Assembly (NCBI GenBank): GCA_001778355.1
Contig: MFGS01000112.1
Location: 5,050 to 12,042 of the forward strand
Source of the DNA: Candidatus Firestonebacteria bacterium RIFOXYA2_FULL_40_8
GTDB taxonomy: Bacteria > Oederibacteriota > D2-FULL-39-29
DNA: 6,993 nt
Direction: 5' to 3'
Part shown: piece by piece, positions 1 through 4,281 of the stretch
How the letters are laid out: each line of letters begins with the position of its first letter
How positions within the stretch are numbered: position 1 is the first letter of the stretch
The notes under the pieces: generated by a model
The model's input: the letters and a program-made list of their open reading frames with translations, nothing else
The model's database searches: none
Told to the model about the DNA's origin: nothing
Position numbers and translations under genes: made by a program

Positions 1-925
1 CTCCATGCAGCGAACATGGTTTGCATGGCAACTCTACATTCATGATTCTGTTCGTTTTCGCTCTATCAGCGAAGCCGAACTTCGGGGTCGTGGCGCAAAA
101 TATTACTACGGCCGGTGTTTTTACGGCTGTGGCTATATGAAATGGGGCTGAATCGTTGGTGACCAGGACCGAACACTCTTTTATTTTTGATATCATCTCT
201 TTAAGTGTTGTTTTTCCTGCGAGATCGGCTACATTTTGTTTATTCTTCACGCCTGCTATTATTTTAGCGTTTACATCTTTATCTTTTTCATCGCCGAACA
301 AGATAACTTTACTTCCTTTGCCCGCGAAATATTCCGCAACTTCCGCGTAGCGTTCCGCCGGCCATCTCTTCGTATTCTGTTTCCCGCCTGCGTGAATGCC
401 GATAGTTCTTACGGGAGAAGTTTTTACCCCTGCTGTTTTAATATCCGGCAACTCCCCGGCATAAGATATCCCGAGCGTTTTCAGCGCTTTAAAATAATTT
501 TCAATAACATTATCTTCTTTCTTGTAAACTTCAGGAAGAAACGGAAGAATTCCTCTTGTAAACGCATGCCCCACCATACACCGACGTCTGAGCGACCCTT
601 TTTTATACCTGAGAGTCTTCACATCCGAATACAAAGAAATAATAAAACTTCTTAAATTAGAGTGAAGGTCTATAATAAGGTCATATTTCTTCCTTATCCC
701 TTCTGCGAACCTTATTAGCTCCTTAAGCTTTAGCTCTTCCCTATCCAGCCCGATAGCCGCTGTCAAATTAGTATTTCCGCTCAGCACTTCCACGTAATCC
801 AGTTTAGTCAGAAAAGTAATAGAGCTCTCCGGGAATTTCTTCTTTATAGCCGGAAGCACCGAAGTGGCGAGGATAATATCGCCGAGTGAAGAGAACCTGA
901 TTATCAGTATATCCTTTGGATTCAA
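1..925 (-). CDS. Glycosyltransferase family 9, ADP-heptose:LPS heptosyltransferase (WaaF/RfaF-like), 3' end outside window
   Basis: The family transfers L-glycero-D-manno-heptose from ADP-heptose to the LPS inner core on the cytoplasmic face of the inner membrane. The 308 visible residues show FSSLGDI at 11-17, whose Asp16 matches the catalytic Asp13 of E. coli WaaC. They also show DLHSN at 86-90, HAGGKQNTKRWP at 178-189 starting the C-terminal Rossmann half, GDEKD at 211-215, LAGKTTL at 235-241 and the nucleotide-sugar-binding TNDSAPFHIA at 256-265. A Cys-rich PCKPCSLHG (300-308) lies right at the window edge. Family members usually run about 330-360 residues, so perhaps 30-50 are missing. 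The start is a TTG (923-925) chosen because a perfect AGGAGG lies 7 bases upstream and the next residues (NPKDILIIRFSSLGD) fit the usual N-terminal strand. The SDSG-type Gly is Ala here (DSAP), a variation that should be tolerated. It follows lpxK and the acyltransferase gene, which fits an LPS core role. Heptosyltransferase I versus II, or another GT9 acceptor, cannot be decided. Confidence 0.9.
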   Translation of the reverse strand, partial: MNPKDILIIRFSSLGDIILATSVLPAIKKKFPESSITFLTKLDYVEVLSGNTNLTAAIGLDREELKLKELIRFAEGIRKKYDLIIDLHSNLRSFIISLYSDVKTLRYKKGSLRRRCMVGHAFTRGILPFLPEVYKKEDNVIENYFKALKTLGISYAGELPDIKTAGVKTSPVRTIGIHAGGKQNTKRWPAERYAEVAEYFAGKGSKVILFGDEKDKDVNAKIIAGVKNKQNVADLAGKTTLKEMISKIKECSVLVTNDSAPFHIATAVKTPAVVIFCATTPKFGFADRAKTNRIMNVELPCKPCSLHG

Positions 926-932
926 GAAATAT

Positions 933-938
933 CCTCCT
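933..938 (-). promoter_or_regulatory. Ribosome binding site AGGAGG deciding a TTG start
   Basis: On the minus strand a perfect AGGAGG is followed by ATATTTC and then TTG. The 7-base spacing is optimal. There is no in-frame ATG nearby that would retain the N-terminal FSSLGD motif, so this site fixes the heptosyltransferase start as TTG. The repeat arm of the neighbouring palindromic element begins only about 5 bases further upstream. Confidence 0.8.
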
Positions 939-981
939 AAATTAAGTACTAATGACTACTGACTAATGACTATTTAATGTA

Positions 982-998
982 GGCGAAAAAACCTCGCC
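982..998. other. Small hairpin inside the heptamer-arm element
   Basis: GGCGA (982-986) pairs with TCGCC (994-998) around a 7-base loop AAAAACC. On the minus strand the loop contains a T-run, but no T-tract follows the stem, so it is not a standard intrinsic terminator. It sits between the left arm and the AT-rich centre of the element. Confidence 0.45.
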
Positions 999-1023
999 AT
1001 ATTTATTTAAAAATAATAATTTT

Positions 1024-1043
1024 CGCGGAATCAGTACTCCGCG
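1024..1043. other. GC-rich hairpin inside the heptamer-arm element, possible weak terminator
   Basis: CGCGGA (1024-1029) pairs with TCCGCG (1038-1043) around an 8-base loop. In the minus-strand transcript it lies about 30 bases after the acyltransferase stop and is followed by AAAATTATTATTTTT. That tract is AT-rich but is not an immediate U-run. It could act as a weak terminator or as a 3'-end stabiliser. It could equally be just the structural core of the repeat element. Confidence 0.4.
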
Positions 1044-1072
1044 TTCCTAAAATAGTCACTAGTCATTAGTAC

Positions 1073-1960
1073 TTAGTCATTTTCTTTCTTCGTCTTCCAC
1101 CTTCGGTGTACCCAAAACCACTGCTCGGGATACTGTCTTACGTATCTTTCCAACACCAATGTCCAGTTCTCCGTGTTTTTCCTGACATCAGCTTCAAAAT
1201 CCCCAGTGTCAACAAGAGGTATCTCAGGTTCTATATGCAGGGTGAATGTGTTGTCTTTCTCTCTTACGATAAAAGACGTTATTATTGCTGCTTTTGTCTT
1301 TAACGCGAATACGGACGGGCCTCTGCTAGTAGACGCGGGCCTTCCGAAGAAATCTACGAAAACACCTTCCCCGTGCGCGTCCTGGTCGGCTAAAAATCCG
1401 ACCATTCCGTTACTTTTCAATGCTTTGAATATCTCCTTAACGGCATTTCCCGTAAAAATAATGCGCATTCCTGCGTTGGTCCTGTATTTTGTAATTACTT
1501 TATCCGTTAAAGCGTTGCTCTGGGGAAAAGCTATCACAGTGGAAGAACCATACTCGGTGTAACGCGCGCCCATGAGTTCCCAGTTACCGAAATGTGAGAC
1601 AATTACGATAACACCTTTGCCTTTTTTTAATGCAGCTCTTAGGTGTTCTTCCCCTTCTACTTTCACAAGCTTTTTAAGTTTTTCGAGAGAAAGCTTAGGA
1701 AGATATAAGAACTCGGAAAAGCCCCGACCCATATTATCGTAAACTTTTTTAATTATTCCTTCCAGCTCTTCGGTACTTTTTTCAGGGAAGGAAGGTTTTA
1801 AGTTATCATACGCTATCTTTCTGTGCTTCTTGTCGAAGACATACAGGATCTTTCCAAAAAAAGCCCCGACCCCTGAAACCGCTTTATAAGGCAGGAGCCG
1901 CAGTAAAAAACCGGCAGTGACCAGAAATATGTATTCCAATAGATGGGATATTTTTTTCAT
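1073..1960 (-). CDS. Lipid A late acyltransferase, LpxL/LpxM (HtrB/MsbB) family
   Basis: This family moves an acyl chain from acyl-ACP onto Kdo-lipid A precursors (secondary acylation) at the inner membrane. The protein has 295 residues, close to the usual length of about 300. A hydrophobic N-terminal segment (about 6-24) serves as membrane anchor. The catalytic HX4E motif is HFGNWE at 123-128. Further family blocks are FPQSNALTDKVITKYR (145-160), ADQDAH (191-196), FFGRPASTSRGP (204-215) and YPEQWFWVHRRWK (277-289). The ATG overlaps the lpxK stop by 4 bases (ATGA). No strong Shine-Dalgarno is visible, so translational coupling to lpxK is likely. The stop and last two codons (Asn-Asp-stop) are supplied by the heptamer repeat arm, so the extreme C-terminus may have been altered by insertion of that element, although the WVHRRWK block is intact. 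The sequence does not tell LpxL from LpxM or from an LpxP-type enzyme, so no symbol is given. Confidence 0.93.
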   Translation of the reverse strand: MKKISHLLEYIFLVTAGFLLRLLPYKAVSGVGAFFGKILYVFDKKHRKIAYDNLKPSFPEKSTEELEGIIKKVYDNMGRGFSEFLYLPKLSLEKLKKLVKVEGEEHLRAALKKGKGVIVIVSHFGNWELMGARYTEYGSSTVIAFPQSNALTDKVITKYRTNAGMRIIFTGNAVKEIFKALKSNGMVGFLADQDAHGEGVFVDFFGRPASTSRGPSVFALKTKAAIITSFIVREKDNTFTLHIEPEIPLVDTGDFEADVRKNTENWTLVLERYVRQYPEQWFWVHRRWKTKKEND

Positions 1961-2961
1961 GTAATATTTATTTTATCTTCCAGTTCTTTTTCACCTTTTA
2001 ATATTTTTAATTCAATATTCAAGGCATAGAGTTTTTTGGTAAATTTAGTTTTGTCAAGAAGTTCCAGTTTCACCGCGTCCTTCTCTGTGGTTATAATAAT
2101 GTCCGCGGATGCGGATTTTTCATTTATCGCCTCTATGTCTTTTTCCGTGTAGGCATAATGATCAGAATAAGACAGCCAGCCGAGACCCGAAGGATTCAAC
2201 ATGGATAAAACTTTTTTAAAATATTTCGGATTTCCCACTCCCGAGAGGGCGAAGATCTTTTTTGAGGGAACTTCGGAAAAAGGCAGTATATCATTTTTAT
2301 CAAAAACATTAATGAGTTCTTTCGGTTCGTAAGTACTTTCCACTATATCCGCGAAGTCGTTATACTCTTTTATAGTCTCTAAAAGCTTCGGCATATCTTT
2401 CGCGTCATCAACTTTTGTTATGATTATCACATCGGCGGCAACAATATTTTTTATTTTTTCCCTTAAGATCCCTGCAGGTAAAAGTTTGCCGTTACCGAAA
2501 GGATTAGAAGCATCAATAAGCAGGAGCTCCAGATTGCGGTACAGGGAAAGTCTTCTTTGAAACCCGTCATCCAGCACGCAAAACTGCACGTCATACTTTT
2601 CCATTGCATATAAACCGCCCTTGTACCTGTCAACCGCGGCAATCACCGGAACTTTAGTTTTTCTGGCAAGAAGAACCGCTTCATCGCCGCACTCCAGCGG
2701 GTTGCTTTCCGGTTTGACATCCAAAAGTTCAGCTTTATTCTCTCTTTTATAACCCCGGGTAAGTATGGCAACTTTCTTTGCTTTCACCAGGTGCTTTGCC
2801 ACATATTCCACCACGGGGGTTTTTCCCGTTCCGCCGACCGTCAAATTACCCACGCTTATGACTTTACACGGCAGGGTCTGCAGTTTAAGTATCCCAAAAT
2901 CATAAAGGGTCTCTTTTAAACTAAGCCCCATCCGGTAAAATATAGATAATATCGTTTTCAT
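1957..2961 (-). CDS. lpxK: Tetraacyldisaccharide 4'-kinase LpxK
   Basis: LpxK phosphorylates the 4' position of the tetraacyl disaccharide-1-phosphate to give lipid IVA, at the cytoplasmic face of the inner membrane. At 334 residues it is close to E. coli LpxK (328). Visible motifs are the P-loop GGTGKTP (43-49) within VGNLTVGGTGKTP, LTRGYKR (67-73), GDEAVLLAR (92-100), the Walker-B-like DDGFQ (131-135), LPAGILRE (161-168), LSGVGNP (239-245), SDHY (266-269, containing the His expected near the active site) and TTEKDAVKL (291-299). The residue after DDGFQ is Arg, where many homologues have His. I chose the ATG at 2959-2961: AAGGGA lies 6 bases upstream, and the MKTILSIFYR start gives a typical short N-terminal membrane-associated helix. 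An in-frame TTG at 2980-2982 would add seven polar residues and lacks a good ribosome site. It overlaps the following acyltransferase gene by 4 bases, forming a lipid A pair. waaA, a frequent neighbour, is absent from the window. Confidence 0.96.
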   Translation of the reverse strand: MKTILSIFYRMGLSLKETLYDFGILKLQTLPCKVISVGNLTVGGTGKTPVVEYVAKHLVKAKKVAILTRGYKRENKAELLDVKPESNPLECGDEAVLLARKTKVPVIAAVDRYKGGLYAMEKYDVQFCVLDDGFQRRLSLYRNLELLLIDASNPFGNGKLLPAGILREKIKNIVAADVIIITKVDDAKDMPKLLETIKEYNDFADIVESTYEPKELINVFDKNDILPFSEVPSKKIFALSGVGNPKYFKKVLSMLNPSGLGWLSYSDHYAYTEKDIEAINEKSASADIIITTEKDAVKLELLDKTKFTKKLYALNIELKILKGEKELEDKINIT

Positions 2962-3049
2962 TGTACGTCCCTTTCTCTCCAATTTCTTCGCTTCTTGTTA
3001 ATAAAGGCTTAATCTACAAGTCTTTATATTATCTCAAATATTGGAAGAA
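2962..3049 (-). promoter_or_regulatory. Leader region of lpxK with ribosome binding site; promoter unclear
   Basis: On the minus strand this 88-base AT-rich stretch runs from the repeat element to the lpxK ATG. AAGGGA (2968-2973) lies 6 bases before the ATG and is the likely ribosome site. GATAAT (3028-3033) is one base off a sigma-70 -10 box, but I see no convincing -35 at the right distance. The promoter of the lpxK operon is therefore plausible here but not shown. I see no other structure in it. Confidence 0.35.
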
Positions 3050-3311
3050 GATTCCACTGATTACAAAACTACAGGATTGCACTGATACAAGATAATGATT
3101 ACAACTGTTGATTGTAAAGCTTAGGGATTTCATTGACACAAAAAATGATTACACCTATCTTAATAAGCCACCACTATCAAAATCAGTAACTTCTTTGTCC
3201 AGTTTCAGTGTCCACCTTTGATGAGATCTCGCCTTGAGCGGAGAATCCCGTAGCTTTGCAATCAAATCTCCTGTTTCAGTGGAATCCCGTAGCTTTGTAA
3301 TCAGTGGAATC
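3050..3311. repeat. Long inverted-repeat, MITE-like element with internal repeat units
   Basis: This 262-base element is bounded by outer arms 3050-3085 and 3276-3311. One arm matches the reverse complement of the other at 33 of 36 bases; both begin GATTCCACTGATTACAAA. A second, inner pair matches at 17 of 20: 3110-3129 (GATTGTAAAGCTTAGGGATT) against the reverse complement of 3244-3263. Inside the right arm the 20-base block at 3244-3263 recurs at 3283-3302 with one change (period 39). A further unit, TCCWGTTTCAGTG, occurs at 3198-3210 and 3269-3281 (12/13). The element is therefore a nested palindrome made of degenerate repeats. No open frame in it looks coding and no transposase is present. 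It is unrelated in sequence to the heptamer element at 943-1081. It accounts for most of the 384-base gap between the lipoprotein stop and the lpxK start. Confidence 0.75.
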
Positions 3312-3346
3312 GACCCGAAATTCTCTTACATCATATATTTCGGGTC
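3312..3346. other. Perfect 10-bp hairpin overlapping the lipoprotein stop codon
   Basis: GACCCGAAAT (3312-3321) and ATTTCGGGTC (3337-3346) form an uninterrupted 10-bp stem with a 15-base loop. On the minus strand the stem starts on the last base of the lipoprotein's TAG stop and ends exactly where the inverted-repeat element begins. No U-tract follows on either strand, so it is not a classical intrinsic terminator. It may protect the 3' end of the upstream operon's mRNA, or it may be part of the repeat insertion. Confidence 0.55.
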
Positions 3347-4281
3347 TAAAAGATCACCTGGAAATAATAATCATACTTTGTATCTGTTATTTCCTTCTTT
3401 TCTTCGGGTATTTTCGGAGCATTTAGATAGTTTCTATCCTTAAACAGTTTTCTAAACCACTCAGCCGGAACTTCACAAAGTATGCCGTAGACAACCGCGT
3501 CTTTTGTCCAGTGTGACGCCCAACCGGGAGAGTAAAAATCATACCGTTTTTTTAAACTTTCCAAAGGCAGTCCGTCATCCGTAAAGATCCCCGATTCATG
3601 CACATCAACTTTAATAAATTGCAGATCCTTTCCTCCCCATCTCAGGGCAACCAGCTTCCAAATGAAATTTTGCTTATTCTGCATCAGTTCATCGGACCTT
3701 ACGTTCAACACCCTGCTCTTTCTGTCGGACATTTCAAGAAGTTCCACGGAATGTTGTTTGAATTTTCCGGTATTTTTTTTCAAAGCTTCCTCTATTACTA
3801 CATGCTCCCAATAACTCTGAGAAATGTAAACACCTTTTTCAAAATAATTACCGTTGAGTTTTACGGAGTAAAGTATGAATTTATGTATTTTTGCGTCTTT
3901 TTTTACCGAAAGAAAATCCGGTTTTCCGGGGTAAAACCTGAAATCAAGCACCCTTCTTCTTACATCGATAAGTTCCACCACATAACCCATAAGGTCCATG
4001 TCCCTGCTGTCCGGATAAAGATCTAAGATATAAAATCCTTTATACTCTCTTATGTTCGGTATCTTTTCAAAAGGATTGTAATAGCCCGCTTCATATCTGC
4101 CTTCCAGCCCGTAATTATAATTGTCGAGGAGATATTTAAAACCCGGAACTTTCTCCGCGGCCGGATTTGTGATTCCTCTTTTTTTGAGCGGGATCCCGTC
4201 TTTTAGGCTGTCATTATTTCCGCACGAAGCGAAGGAGACAAAAACAACTATGCAAAATATCAATCTCGTTATTTTTTTCAT
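3346..4281 (-). CDS. Predicted lipoprotein of unknown function
   Basis: I do not recognise this 311-residue protein. It begins with a lipoprotein signal: KKITR, a hydrophobic stretch (about 7-17) and a lipobox FAS-Cys with Cys20, followed by Gly-Asn-Asn. It should be lipidated and anchored in the inner or outer membrane, facing the periplasm or exterior. The mature part (21-311) is rich in aromatic residues and Lys, has no further membrane segment, and suggests a mixed alpha/beta globular fold. Visible landmarks are NYNYGLEGRYEAGYYNPFEK (54-73), YILDLYPDSRD (84-94), FYSPGWASHWTKD (249-261) and CEVPAEWFRKLF (269-280). One extra Cys (269) lies in the mature part. Its ATG overlaps the stop of the DUF2723-TPR gene by 4 bases (ATGA), with only a weak AAGG upstream, so it is probably translated by coupling. 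That tie suggests an envelope role alongside the membrane protein; this is inference from position only. Confidence 0.8.
   Translation of the reverse strand: MKKITRLIFCIVVFVSFASCGNNDSLKDGIPLKKRGITNPAAEKVPGFKYLLDNYNYGLEGRYEAGYYNPFEKIPNIREYKGFYILDLYPDSRDMDLMGYVVELIDVRRRVLDFRFYPGKPDFLSVKKDAKIHKFILYSVKLNGNYFEKGVYISQSYWEHVVIEEALKKNTGKFKQHSVELLEMSDRKSRVLNVRSDELMQNKQNFIWKLVALRWGGKDLQFIKVDVHESGIFTDDGLPLESLKKRYDFYSPGWASHWTKDAVVYGILCEVPAEWFRKLFKDRNYLNAPKIPEEKKEITDTKYDYYFQVIF

Larger units (their letters stand above)
943..1081. repeat. Palindromic MITE-like element with heptamer-built inverted arms
   Basis: This element fills the gap between the acyltransferase stop and the heptosyltransferase start. 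The left arm (943-965) matches the reverse complement of the right arm (1053-1075) at 22 of 23 bases; the uninterrupted core is TAAGTACTAATGACTA. Both arms are made of 7-base units with consensus AATGACT. On the left they are AAGTACT (944-950), AATGACT (951-957), ACTGACT (958-964) and AATGACT (965-971). On the right, read on the minus strand, they are AATGACT (1081-1075), AAGTACT (1074-1068), AATGACT (1067-1061) and AGTGACT (1060-1054). Both series end in ATT facing the centre. Between the arms lie two small hairpins and an AT-rich spacer. There is no coding potential and no transposase, so a MITE-like or REP-like non-autonomous element is the closest description. The right arm runs into the 3' end of the acyltransferase gene. 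Confidence 0.75.

Noticed and set aside
236..655. Plus-strand open frame of 139 codons
   Set aside because: It lies wholly opposite the heptosyltransferase, whose minus-strand frame carries the family motifs. The plus-strand product shows no recognisable domain.
1013..1043. Strong rho-independent terminator after the acyltransferase gene
   Set aside because: The CGCGGA/TCCGCG stem is followed by AAAATTATTATTTTT and not by an immediate U-tract, so at most a weak terminator can be claimed.
2962..2982. TTG start for lpxK seven codons upstream
   Set aside because: It lacks a good ribosome site, adds only polar residues, and would place the real Shine-Dalgarno AAGGGA inside the coding region. 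The ATG at 2959-2961 fits better.
3244..3302. Possible CRISPR-like direct repeats
   Set aside because: There are only two copies of a 20-base block with a 19-base spacing, they sit inside a palindromic element, and no cas gene is present.
3234..3443. Plus-strand open frame starting in the inverted repeat
   Set aside because: Its first part is simply the tandem blocks of the repeat read through (repeated SRSF residues), and the rest is antisense to the lipoprotein gene.
3598..4026. Plus-strand open frame of 142 codons
   Set aside because: It is opposite the lipoprotein gene, which has a signal peptide, lipobox and coupled start. The plus-strand product looks like an antisense shadow.
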